From contig DATENA010000338.1 of assembly GCA_035275285.1 (NCBI GenBank), positions 12,975 through 76,974 of the forward strand: 64,000 nt of DNA, written 5' to 3'. The notes beneath the pieces are model-generated. The model was not told the origin of the DNA and searched no databases. It saw only the letters and a program-made list of their open reading frames with translations. The DNA is from Chersky-265 sp035275285. Lineage in GTDB: Bacteria > Fibrobacterota > Fibrobacteria > UBA11236. This document shows positions 1 through 7,642 of this stretch, in pieces (position 1 is the stretch's first letter; each line of letters starts with the position of its first letter). A program made the position numbers and the translations under genes.

Positions 1-430
1 GGGACGCGTTGGCTATCTCCATGCCCGTGAGATCCATGACGGCGGTCTGGAAGTTGATCAGGGCCTCCAGGCGGCCCTGGGCGATTTCCGCCTGATAGGG
101 CGTGTAGGCCGTGTACCAGCCCGGATTCTCCAGGATGTTGCGCTGGATGACGCCGGGCAGGACCACGTCGTAATATCCGGCGCCGATATGGGACTTGAGG
201 ACCTTGTTCCCGGAGGCGAGGGCGCGGGCCTCCCGGAGGAAGCGATGTTCGTTTTCCCAGGCGGGCAGGTCCAGGGGCGCGGCCAGGCGGATGGAGGCGG
301 GAACGGTCTTCCGGGTCAAATCCTCGAGGCTCTCGGAGCCGACCGCTTTCAGCATGTCCCGGATCTGCCCCTCGTCCGGGCCGATATGCCTGGAAACGAA
401 TACACCCTTGTTCTGCGCGCTCAATTCCAT
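1..430 (-). CDS. gcvP: Glycine dehydrogenase (decarboxylating), P-protein, N-terminal part
   Basis: This is the 5' end of a gene that runs off the left edge of the window. The protein starts MELSAQNKGVFVSRHIGPDE, with the RHIGP signature near the N-terminus that marks full-length P-protein rather than the split subunit-1 form. It continues with GAGYYDVVLPGVIQRN, YTAYTPYQAEIAQGRLEAL and an NFQT segment, all typical of the first half of the enzyme. P-protein is the PLP-dependent subunit of the glycine cleavage system; it decarboxylates glycine and passes the aminomethyl group to lipoyl-H-protein. The PLP-lysine half lies outside the window. It is divergent from asd, and the 173 bp between them must hold both promoters. 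No glycine riboswitch-like structure was recognised. Confidence 0.9.
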   Translation of the reverse strand, partial: MELSAQNKGVFVSRHIGPDEGQIRDMLKAVGSESLEDLTRKTVPASIRLAAPLDLPAWENEHRFLREARALASGNKVLKSHIGAGYYDVVLPGVIQRNILENPGWYTAYTPYQAEIAQGRLEALINFQTAVMDLTGMEIANAS

Positions 431-603
431 AAGCCTCACCTGTGTGCAAAACCCCTATTGTCCGGTCGGGGATAGGCCCCCGTACGGTTGGGAGCACCGG
501 GAACAATTTTACTAATTTTCGTGCGATACCTACAGTCATGGGCCCGGCCGGCGCAAGACGACGGTGGCGGTTGCGGGACTTCAATGCGCAAAGGGAATGG
601 ATT

Positions 604-1611
604 ATGGGAATCAAGGTCGCGATAATGGGCGCCACCGGGGCGGTGGGAACGGAACTTTTGGACATCCTCGCCGATCGGAAATTCCCGATTTCCGAGCTGA
701 GGCTGCTGGCTTCCGCCCGTTCCGCCGGAAAAACCCTGCAATTCCAGGACGAGGATATCAAGGTCCGGGAATTGACCCATGATTCCTTCAAGGGCATCGA
801 TTTGGTGCTGGCCTCCGCCGGCGGCAAGATCAGCAAGGAATTCGCGCCCTCGGCCGTAAAAGCGGGCGCCGCGGTGGTGGACAACACCTCCCATTTCCGC
901 ATGACGGAAGGGGTGCCGCTGGTGATCCCGGAGATCAATCCCGAGGACATCTTCAAACACAAGGGCATCATCGCCAATCCCAATTGCTCCACCATCATCA
1001 TGGCCCTGCCCCTGTGGCCGTTGCACAAGCGTTACAAGATCAAGCGCATCGTGGCCGCCACCTACCAGGCCGCCAGCGGCGCCGGCGCCGTGGCCATGGA
1101 CGAACTGGTGAGCGAAACCGCCGCCTACCTCAAGGGGGAGGAGTTCAACCGCACCGTGATCCCCCATCCCTATGCCTTCAATCTCTTCCCCCACAACTCG
1201 CCCATGACCGAGAGCGGGTATTGCGAGGAAGAGATCAAGATGGTCAAGGAAACCCGCAAGATCTTCCACGACGAGGCGATCCGCGTGACCGCGACCTGCG
1301 TGCGCGTGCCCGTGCTGCGCGCCCATTCGGAGGCCCTCAACGTGGAGTTCGAGCAGGAACCGGACCTCGAAGAGGTTTACAAGCTCCTGGCGGCCGCGGA
1401 AGGCGTGGAGGTGATGGAAGACCGCGCCAAGAACCGCTGGCCCATGCCCCTGGACGCCTCCGGCCGTGACCCGGTGCTGGTGGGCCGCGTGCGCAGGGAC
1501 GATACCCAACCCAGGACCCTGGACATCTGGGTGGTGGGGGACCAGATACGGAAGGGGGCGGCGTTGAACGCGGTGCAGATTGCGGAGAAGCTGTTCAAGA
1601 CAGGGAAATAA
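604..1611 (+). CDS. asd: Aspartate-semialdehyde dehydrogenase
   Basis: A 335-residue enzyme of the aspartate pathway that reduces aspartyl phosphate to aspartate semialdehyde with NADPH, feeding lysine, diaminopimelate, threonine and methionine synthesis. The N-terminal Rossmann motif GATGAVG is at residues 9-15. The catalytic cysteine lies in NPNCST (Cys128). RVPVLRAHSEA carries the expected histidine and arginine further on. The length is normal for the family. The frame is open upstream to 442, but ATG 604 is the right start because the dinucleotide-binding motif begins only a few residues later and AAGGGAA lies just upstream. The other lysine gene, lysA, is 1.8 kb downstream on the same strand, separated by a hairpin and a low-G+C island. 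Confidence 0.95.
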   Translation: MGIKVAIMGATGAVGTELLDILADRKFPISELRLLASARSAGKTLQFQDEDIKVRELTHDSFKGIDLVLASAGGKISKEFAPSAVKAGAAVVDNTSHFRMTEGVPLVIPEINPEDIFKHKGIIANPNCSTIIMALPLWPLHKRYKIKRIVAATYQAASGAGAVAMDELVSETAAYLKGEEFNRTVIPHPYAFNLFPHNSPMTESGYCEEEIKMVKETRKIFHDEAIRVTATCVRVPVLRAHSEALNVEFEQEPDLEEVYKLLAAAEGVEVMEDRAKNRWPMPLDASGRDPVLVGRVRRDDTQPRTLDIWVVGDQIRKGAALNAVQIAEKLFKTGK

Positions 1612-1715
1612 GAAGCGGACGGAGAGACGGCTCCGGAGGCAGACGCCGGAGCACATTTCATGTGCATCCCGTCGGGGGTACAGGCTTATCCCCCGCCGCC
1701 GCGGCTTCGCCCTTC

Positions 1716-1788
1716 GGAGTCGGGGGTCAAGAAAAGAAGAATCCAGCCATTCTTCTTTTCTTAACTCCCGACCCCCGACTCCCTACTC
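1716..1788. repeat. Long imperfect hairpin between asd and the next gene
   Basis: Two nested inverted repeats share one axis. The outer arms are GGAGTCGGGGGTC and its complement GACCCCCGACTCC. The inner arms are AAGAAAAGAAGAAT and ATTCTTCTTTTCTT, around a 6-nt CCAGCC loop. The 3' side carries extra CTCCCGAC-like units. The position just after asd would suit a transcript-end structure, but the arms look like low-complexity microsatellite sequence in inverted orientation rather than a standard GC stem with a U-run. Confidence 0.7.
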
Positions 1789-1895
1789 CCGACGGGACGC
1801 CGCCCCGAGCACCATCACGTCGGATTCCACCCCCCCTTGCCCGATCGCCTCTTAGTCTTATTGCCCCCCGCGTTCCGAAACGCTATACTCCCCCC

Positions 1896-2111
1896 ATGTC
1901 CATCATCCTCGGCCTCTTCATTTTCGTCCTCGGCCTGTATTTCCTGAGCCTGTTCTTCCAGGTGGCCCGGCTGGAAAAGGTCATGTCGGAATCGGTGACT
2001 TTGCTGGAGCGCTACATGATCCTGAAATACTCCCTGGGAGACAAGAAAGCCGCGGCCGAAGACGGGGACGCAATCGCAAATCCGGAACCTCATTCTCCAA
2101 AACCAGGCTGA
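1896..2111 (+). CDS. Small single-pass membrane protein of unknown function
   Basis: A 71-residue protein starting MSIILGLFIFVLGLYFLSLF, a strong N-terminal transmembrane helix. A short charged stretch with a predicted amphipathic segment (RLEKVMSESVTLLERYMILK) and a polar Pro-rich tail follow. I recognise no family. The start was chosen because TATACT at 1884-1889 sits only 6 nt upstream of ATG 1896, which would give an almost leaderless transcript, and because the upstream part of the open frame is repeat sequence. The stop is 78 bp before the low-G+C island. Its G+C and codon use resemble the core genome rather than that island. Confidence 0.6.
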   Translation: MSIILGLFIFVLGLYFLSLFFQVARLEKVMSESVTLLERYMILKYSLGDKKAAAEDGDAIANPEPHSPKPG

Positions 2112-2189
2112 GCACCGCATCACTGTATTTCCGTGACGGCCATCCGGAAAAGAATCGACCTTTTCTGAACTCCGAAATAACTTATTGTC

Positions 2190-3107
2190 GTGACAAAAAT
2201 TAAGTTTCGAAAACGCTTCATAAGATTAGCGCGATCACCTCTCACTTATGTGGAATGGCTTGGTTCCACAATTGCGACGGCTCTCGGAACTGTTTCGGCA
2301 ATATACGGTCTCCTTCCAGCCGAACGGGACAAGGTTATTTTATGGCTAGTCGGTGCGCTTGTCTTTTTTGCGCTCATCAACCTAGCCCTCATCACTCTTT
2401 TTAATGCTTACAAGGTGAGATATCGTCGGGGTCAGCGAACTTATGAAGCAATTCATCGTATTGTAGAGGAAGCGCGAAATTGCCGTAACACCCTGACATC
2501 TGAGAACTGTAACCGAGCCATTCGCGAGATATGTTTCAATCATATCGCCAAGGTGCTCGGTGATTTTTTTGGTCCCACGCCAAAAATCACATTAAAATAT
2601 GTTCAAAACGATCTGCTTCAATCAATGAGGTCAGGGGACCAATTCGGACGGCTTACCACACCAGAAAAGGTGAAGGAAAACGAAGTCTTTGAAAAATTGG
2701 TCAAGCATCCCGATAAATTCGGCGCTCTTTACATAAAGGATATCCGAGATAAACAGGAAGTTTCGCAAATATTCGGAGTCGAGGGCGAGCGCCTCGGACA
2801 ACGTGCCGAAGGCAAATATCGTACATTTATGGCCATTCCCCTTCGTTCCTCAAGATATCAGGATGGACCATTGCCGGTTAAGAACACAATTGGTATGTTA
2901 GGCTTCGATTCTATGAAGCCTGGGTCCTTTGAGGATCTTGAAGAAGAAGATTATCAGGCGCTTTATGCCATCGTAGACATTCTCTCGGAATGCGTTATAT
3001 ACTGGCAGCACAACTCTGGAGCGAATAATGGAGAGTCCCAAAGCGGCGGCAACGGTCAGCTACAACCTGACTCTGCCCGAGAGCAAAGTCCTTCTGGCGT
3101 TCTTTGA
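2190..3107 (+). CDS. Two-TM membrane protein with a GAF-like cytoplasmic domain
   Basis: A 305-residue protein. Two hydrophobic segments lie at about residues 24-45 and 50-72 (including VILWLVGALVFFALINLALI). A basic linker follows, then a soluble region of about 200 residues. The end of that region (YRTFMAIPLRSS, then NTIGMLGFDS and a closing helix ADDY-like ALYAIVDILSECVIYW) reads like the last strands and helix of a GAF sensor domain. The final 30 residues are polar and Gly/Ser/Gln-rich. The start is GTG with no clear Shine-Dalgarno. The stretch is visibly AT-richer than both flanks (60-base lines near 40-50% G+C), so acquisition by transfer is likely. It overlaps the next gene by 80 nt. 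The ligand and output are unknown; the GAF call rests on pattern recognition only. Confidence 0.65.
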   Translation: MTKIKFRKRFIRLARSPLTYVEWLGSTIATALGTVSAIYGLLPAERDKVILWLVGALVFFALINLALITLFNAYKVRYRRGQRTYEAIHRIVEEARNCRNTLTSENCNRAIREICFNHIAKVLGDFFGPTPKITLKYVQNDLLQSMRSGDQFGRLTTPEKVKENEVFEKLVKHPDKFGALYIKDIRDKQEVSQIFGVEGERLGQRAEGKYRTFMAIPLRSSRYQDGPLPVKNTIGMLGFDSMKPGSFEDLEEEDYQALYAIVDILSECVIYWQHNSGANNGESQSGGNGQLQPDSAREQSPSGVL

Positions 3108-3258
3108 GGAAAAGGCCGATGAGTTCAGGAAAATGATGGCTCATGGTCCCATCTCGATTGAAATGCAATCTGGAAAGATCATTTCCATTTTCACCTATAG
3201 TGATTTTCTGGATTGCTTGGTTCAATTGCGCTCTGGCGCCACTTCTATAAAGCTGTAA
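3028..3258 (+). CDS. Small protein overlapping the GAF-like gene
   Basis: A 76-residue protein, MESPKAAATVSYNLTLPESK..., with no family I recognise. It is a compact mixed alpha/beta sequence (SKVLLAFFEEKADEFRKMMAHGP then SIEMQSGKIISIFTYSDF) without signal or membrane segment. Its first 80 nt overlap the 3' end of the preceding gene in another frame, in the part encoding the low-complexity tail. This suggests translational coupling and joint function. It shares the low G+C of the island. An alternative is that the true start is a little further inside the frame. It could be a cytoplasmic partner of the membrane sensor, but nothing in the sequence proves that. Confidence 0.55.
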   Translation: MESPKAAATVSYNLTLPESKVLLAFFEEKADEFRKMMAHGPISIEMQSGKIISIFTYSDFLDCLVQLRSGATSIKL

Positions 3259-3388
3259 CTCTTCGAGATCTGCTCAGGGAACCGGCCTGAAGCGCCCCGT
3301 CGGCGGGCCTCGGCCGATGAGGCGCCGGGACGCGAAACGCCGTGTTCCCATTGTTTGTTAACTTTCCTCTCCGGAGGAGTCCCCGCTC

Positions 3389-4660
3389 ATGAAGAATCTG
3401 GTTTCCCATATCGGCCCGCTGCCGGTTGAACAATTGGCCAAGGATTTCGGCACGCCCGCCTTCATCTACGAAAAGGCCGTGATCGAGGCGCGCATCGCCG
3501 AACTGAAAGCGTTCGAGGTGATCCGTTTCGCCCAGAAGGCCTGTTCCAACCTGGCCATCCTCGCCTTGATGCGCAAGAACGGGGTGGTGGTGGACGCGGT
3601 TTCGGCCGGGGAAATCCACCGGGCCCTGAAAGCGGGCTACAAGGGGCATTCCGCCGAAGGCGGATCGGTTCCCGGGATCGTCTTCACCGCCGATCTGTTC
3701 GACGAGGACGCGGCCAAGATGATCAAAGAGCACCGCATTCCCGTGAACGTGGGATCGCCGGACATGATCGCCCAGCTCGGCAAGTTCCATCCGGGCGCGG
3801 AAGTGACCTTGCGCATCAACCCCGGCTTCGGCCACGGGCATTCCCGCAAGGTGAACACGGGCGGCAGCTATTCCAAGCACGGGATCTGGCATGCGGACCT
3901 GGAAGAGTGCCTGCGCTTGGGCGCGGAGGCGGGCGTGCACATCCAAGGCCTGCACATGCATATCGGCTCCGGAAGCGATTACCACCATCTGTCCACCGTG
4001 TGCGACGCGATGGTGAAGGCGGCCAAGCGCATGGGGCCCCAACTCAAGGTGATCAGCGCCGGCGGCGGCCTGCCCATTCCTTATCGCAAGGAGCAGGCGC
4101 GCATCGACATCGCCGCCTATCATGGGCTGTGGGACAAGGCCCGCAAGGCCATCGAAAAGGAGGTGGGCCATCCCGTGGCGCTGGAAGTGGAGCCGGGGCG
4201 CTACCTGGTCGCCGAATCCTGCTCCTTGCTGACCCAGATCCGGTCGGTGAAGAATTCCGGCGGCAACCGCTTCTACCTGGTGGACGCGGGCTTCGACACC
4301 CTGGTCCGGCCCGCCATGTACGGCGCGTACCACGAGATTTCCATCTGCCCGGCGGACGGCCGCACGGTGGACAATGCGCTCGACACCATCGTGGCCGGCC
4401 CCCTGTGCGAATCCGGGGACGTGTTCACCCAGGAAGAAGGCGGAGTGGTCACCACCCGCAAACTGCCCGAGGCGGTGGTGGGGGATTACCTGATCCTCCA
4501 CGATGCGGGCGCGTACGGCGCGGCCATGTCCTCGAACTACAATACCCGCAAACTGGCGGCGGAAGTCCTGATCCAAGAGCACGGGACGGACGTGATCCGG
4601 GAACGCCAGACATTCGACGCCATCCTGCAATTCGAGCGGGTGCCGGCGAACCTGTCCTGA
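3389..4660 (+). CDS. lysA: Diaminopimelate decarboxylase
   Basis: A 423-residue fold-type III PLP enzyme that converts meso-diaminopimelate to L-lysine. The PLP lysine is in FAQKACSN (Lys50). The glycine-rich phosphate-binding loop is SAGGGLP. EVEPGRYLV, AGPLCESGDVF and the C-terminal GAYGAAMSSNYN supply the substrate and dimer-interface residues of the family. The start at ATG 3389 is supported by CGGAGGAG about 9 nt upstream. PLP-lysine context FAQKAC instead of the common YAxKAN is a minor variation. Together with asd upstream it forms part of the lysine pathway, although the low-G+C island now lies between them. The intergenic gap before it (3259-3388) shows no riboswitch I can recognise. 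Confidence 0.92.
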   Translation: MKNLVSHIGPLPVEQLAKDFGTPAFIYEKAVIEARIAELKAFEVIRFAQKACSNLAILALMRKNGVVVDAVSAGEIHRALKAGYKGHSAEGGSVPGIVFTADLFDEDAAKMIKEHRIPVNVGSPDMIAQLGKFHPGAEVTLRINPGFGHGHSRKVNTGGSYSKHGIWHADLEECLRLGAEAGVHIQGLHMHIGSGSDYHHLSTVCDAMVKAAKRMGPQLKVISAGGGLPIPYRKEQARIDIAAYHGLWDKARKAIEKEVGHPVALEVEPGRYLVAESCSLLTQIRSVKNSGGNRFYLVDAGFDTLVRPAMYGAYHEISICPADGRTVDNALDTIVAGPLCESGDVFTQEEGGVVTTRKLPEAVVGDYLILHDAGAYGAAMSSNYNTRKLAAEVLIQEHGTDVIRERQTFDAILQFERVPANLS

Positions 4661-4693
4661 CCCGCTTTCCCCGCCCGGTCCGGGAGGGGTCCA

Positions 4694-4709
4694 GTAACGG
4701 GTACGTTAC
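4694..4709. promoter_or_regulatory. Palindromic GTAAC-N6-GTTAC site
   Basis: The sequence GTAACGGGTACGTTAC is a palindrome with 5-bp arms and a 6-bp spacer. The same architecture occurs at 51178-51193 before tamB, and an imperfect copy occurs at 32174-32189; all three are outside genes. It may be an operator. The remaining gap before the next gene (4710-5021) shows nothing else I recognise apart from an AT-rich patch near 4812-4828 and a TATTATAAGG box close to the start codon. Confidence 0.4.
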
Positions 4710-5021
4710 CTGCAAGGCGGTTTTCCGGGGAAACGGCTTCCCGGCGCGCCGGAGGCCCCTTCGCATCCCCTGGCCGCTTCCCGTAACGCGCGGAGGACCG
4801 AGGCGCAAGCGGTTTCGTTTTTATTTGCACCCTCGCGTTTCTTGGGAGCCGGGGCCGGGGATTCCTCCGGCTCCCCCGGCAATTCTCCGGATTCCCGCAA
4901 CGGGAATCCGGGCGGTGGATCCATGCGCGGATCGGTGCGCATCCCCGGGCCGCTTCCGAAGGACCAAAGAGGGAGGAAAGTTCCCGTTGAGTTTTGCCCG
5001 CGGTTCCCTATTATAAGGTCC

Positions 5022-5414
5022 ATGCTCACCTTGACCATCACCTTCGCCGCCTTCTGCCTGATCCTGGGGCTCAGCTTCTACCGGAAATACGAGGCGCGCC
5101 TGCGCTCGGAAGCCCAGAACACCTTGCGCTACAGCCGCATCGCGGACTATTTCGGCCGCCCGATCCTGCTGACCTTCGAATACCGGCTGTATGAGAACCA
5201 GGCTCCCTCCCTGATGGAGGCCGACGTGGACGAAATCTACCATTACGGCCGCGATTATTTCCTCAAGGGCTATTCGCCCGACGGGAAGCGTTGCCGGATC
5301 TACAAGTGGAGCCGCATTTCCAATCCGCGGATCCGCTACGATGGACGATACCTGGATTCCCTGGAAGCCTTGTTCCTGGCGGCCGAGAATGGCGGTCCCC
5401 GGGCCGCGGCTTGA
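5022..5414 (+). CDS. Membrane-anchored small protein of unknown function
   Basis: A 130-residue protein with an N-terminal hydrophobic anchor (MLTLTITFAAFCLILGLSFY), then a positively charged region and a soluble domain with many tyrosines and acidic residues (DVDEIYHYGRDYFLKGYSPD, KRCRIYKWSRISNPRIRYDG). I recognise no family. ATG 5022 is preferred over upstream starts because the hydrophobic N-terminus begins there and a TATTATAAGG promoter-like box ends at 5018, which would give a leaderless or nearly leaderless message. The upstream open frame is translation of a non-coding stretch. The topology is probably N-in with a cytoplasmic domain. Confidence 0.65.
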   Translation: MLTLTITFAAFCLILGLSFYRKYEARLRSEAQNTLRYSRIADYFGRPILLTFEYRLYENQAPSLMEADVDEIYHYGRDYFLKGYSPDGKRCRIYKWSRISNPRIRYDGRYLDSLEALFLAAENGGPRAAA

Positions 5415-5547
5415 GCGGATTTTGGCAATGCCAAATCCAACCAAGTCGGGATAATAGTTGACAATCCCTTGACGCCGGCGCGGATTGGCGCCGAATCGAG
5501 GCGCTTGGTTTTGGGATCGTAAATTGCTTGTATCTCCCGTTACGGTA

Positions 5548-5565
5548 CCGGGTAAAGGTACCCGG
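5548..5565. repeat. Short perfect inverted repeat upstream of a small gene
   Basis: The arms CCGGGTA and TACCCGG surround a 4-nt AAGG loop, 27 bp before the start codon at 5592. It could be an operator or a leader hairpin for the downstream small gene. It partly resembles the GTAAC/GTTAC-rich sites elsewhere but does not match their spacing. Confidence 0.35.
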
Positions 5566-5591
5566 ACCGGCGTCCCGGTCGAGGAGGGTCC

Positions 5592-5792
5592 ATGGAAAAC
5601 GAAGATCAGGAGTTCTGGAAAGCCCTGCTGATGAACCGGAACCTGCGTTCCAGGTTCATCCGGGACCTGGAGATCCAGTCCATCGTGAGCCGGTCGGCCG
5701 AGGATCTGGCCATCCGGTATCATGAAGAGGAAATGCTGCCCCGCAAGGCCGCCATGACCGCTCAAAGGGCCGCTACCAGCCGCAGCTGGTAA
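5592..5792 (+). CDS. Small acidic/basic helical protein, unknown function
   Basis: A 66-residue protein, MENEDQEFWKALLMNRNLRS..., predicted largely helical and charged, with no membrane segment. A good Shine-Dalgarno, GAGGAGGG, lies just before ATG 5592, which is the main reason for calling it real. Its last 31 nt overlap convergently with the end of the barrel-like gene on the other strand. No family was recognised. Confidence 0.55.
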   Translation: MENEDQEFWKALLMNRNLRSRFIRDLEIQSIVSRSAEDLAIRYHEEEMLPRKAAMTAQRAATSRSW

Positions 5793-7558
5793 CCCATATC
5801 GCTTGCCGCCCCCTCCCGGGTCCAAGGCAAGCGCAGGGTCTGCTCCACCTTGACCCCCTTTTCCGCCCACCATCCGTGCCTTACGTCCAGCCTTAGGTAA
5901 CGCCCGGGTTTCCGCACGTCCCCGGCCAGGATTTCCGCCGCCCAGGCCGCCGTCCCCTTGCGTTCGCAGGTCAGGCTCAGAGGCGCGGGCCGGGATCCGG
6001 AATAGCCCCCGCCCTTCCAGGTGAACGCCGCCTTGGCAAGCCAGGGCCCCGACCGCCGGGTCAGGCTCTGGCCCCAGCCGCCCCATCCCCCGTCTTCGCC
6101 GTCATGCGGCAATCCCATGCTTCCGGGCGGTCCGGGCCGGCGGAAGGCCACCGTGCTCCCGGCCTCGTGGGTCCATTCTTCCAGGGTCTGGATCCACGCC
6201 AGTCCCCCCTCCCCGGCCAGCAATCCCCGGTTCAGGGACCATCCGGCCGCGCCGCTTCCCTGTACGTCCGCGCGAAAACCGGCCAGGGAAACCACGGGCA
6301 GGCGGGAGCGGACCGAAAGGCCGCCTTCCCCGCGGCCAGGCAGGATCCAGCGGCCCTCCAGGGTATCGCGCAGGTAACCCCTGGGGGATTGCAGGGGGTT
6401 GGCCCAGGCCGCGCTGGCCTGCCGGGCCTGCAGCCGCCACCCGCCGGAATCGGGATCCCGGGCGGATAGGAAGGCGTCCAGGTAGGCCCCTACCGCGGCA
6501 TTGCGGGAGGGGGAATGGGTCCAGGATCCGGCCGCGCCCAGCTTCCAGAGGATCCCGTCCTCCCCCCGGCCCTGCAGGCCCGCTCCCGCCACCTTCACTT
6601 CCATAGGGGCGCCGGAGGCGGGCTCGAAGCGCTGGAAGGCCGTCTGCAGGCGGAAATCGGAGCGGCTTCCGCGCCTGGCCAGGCCGGCGGTAAAGAGCGA
6701 GGCATCCCGTCTTTCCCCGGCCGCGGAGCCGCCGCGTTGCAAGCGGTTCCAGGTCCCCGCCGCCTCCAGGGTCCAAGCGCCCGCCCGGCCGCGCAGTCCC
6801 AGGCCGTCCAGGGCGGCTTGCGGGGAAAAGAACGCCCCGTCCGCTCCGGAGGTTCCCGACCACCCGGCGTAGAAACGGTTGCCGGCCACGAAAGCCAGGC
6901 GCGTATCCGTAAGGGAGGCATGGAGGTGCCCCGCATGGACGGAAAACCTGCCGTTGCCCAGGCTCGCATAGCGCAAGTAGGGACGATAGTCCCGCAGGGA
7001 AAGGCGCGCGGCCGCGCCCGGCAGCGAGCCTTCGCCTTGGAACAGGGGCGCCGGCGCGCCGGCGCCGGGATCCTGCCTGGGCCGCACGGATTGGGCGGCC
7101 AGCAAACGGGCCCGGGGAGCCCCCCGGCCCTTTCCGGCGCCGGGTCCGGGCGGCGGAAGGGCGTCAAGAGTATCCTGCAGGTTACCTTGGCTCCCTTCCC
7201 CTCCCCGCCTCCCGCCTCCCTCCGCCCCGGGCGGTTCCGGGCAGGCCTCCGCCAGGGCTTCCCGCACGTCCCGCCAGCGCGGCTCGGCGTCCGGAAAGCC
7301 TGCTTCCCGGAGTTCCGGCAGCTCCCGCCAAGCCTCGCACCCCCCGTCGCCCCCCTCCGCGAGCAGGTCCAGCAAGGCGTCGTAGGCTTCCTGCCCCGCC
7401 AATCCGGAGGATATCCGGTCCCGGAGGATTTCCAGGGCCGCTTCCGCTTCCGGCGAATAGGCCCGCGCGGCCGGGGACAGGAACAGAATCCCCAGGCCCG
7501 AAAGACGGAGAATCAGGCGCAAAACCGGGAGTATTTGAGGTTTGTGGGAATTATTCAA
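5762..7558 (-). CDS. Secreted, probably outer-membrane beta-barrel protein
   Basis: About 598 residues. After a hydrophobic signal segment (LRLSGLGILFLSPAARA), a helical region of about 60 residues (SPEAEAALEILRDRISSGLA...) leads into a Pro/Gly-rich linker. The rest, over 400 residues, alternates short aromatic/polar strands and turns (RYASLGNGRFSVHAGHLHA; AFVAGNRFYAGWSGTSG; GAGLQGRGEDGILWKLGAAG) and ends in LRLVAAL, which fits a large outer-membrane barrel. The start is uncertain: no ATG is close, and TTG 7558 or TTG 7522 both precede the signal segment. The frame stays open in antisense through the next two plus-strand genes, which is only a G+C effect. Function is unknown; a porin- or adhesion-type role is speculation. 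Confidence 0.6.
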   Translation of the reverse strand: MNNSHKPQILPVLRLILRLSGLGILFLSPAARAYSPEAEAALEILRDRISSGLAGQEAYDALLDLLAEGGDGGCEAWRELPELREAGFPDAEPRWRDVREALAEACPEPPGAEGGGRRGGEGSQGNLQDTLDALPPPGPGAGKGRGAPRARLLAAQSVRPRQDPGAGAPAPLFQGEGSLPGAAARLSLRDYRPYLRYASLGNGRFSVHAGHLHASLTDTRLAFVAGNRFYAGWSGTSGADGAFFSPQAALDGLGLRGRAGAWTLEAAGTWNRLQRGGSAAGERRDASLFTAGLARRGSRSDFRLQTAFQRFEPASGAPMEVKVAGAGLQGRGEDGILWKLGAAGSWTHSPSRNAAVGAYLDAFLSARDPDSGGWRLQARQASAAWANPLQSPRGYLRDTLEGRWILPGRGEGGLSVRSRLPVVSLAGFRADVQGSGAAGWSLNRGLLAGEGGLAWIQTLEEWTHEAGSTVAFRRPGPPGSMGLPHDGEDGGWGGWGQSLTRRSGPWLAKAAFTWKGGGYSGSRPAPLSLTCERKGTAAWAAEILAGDVRKPGRYLRLDVRHGWWAEKGVKVEQTLRLPWTREGAASDMGYQLRLVAAL

Positions 7559-7642
7559 ATCTTGCCGCTTTCGGTATCCAGCCTCTAAGATTGGGAAAGT
7601 TAAGCCCGGCCTTCCGCGCGAACTGGAACGGTTGTCACAGAG

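Noticed and set aside
436..1656. Long open frame antisense to asd
   Set aside because: High G+C leaves complementary frames open; the sequence is His/Gly-rich with no domain, while asd on the other strand is unambiguous.
5417..5438. GGATTTTGGC/GCCAAATCC hairpin as a terminator
   Set aside because: The stem has a mismatch and there is no T-run on either strand.
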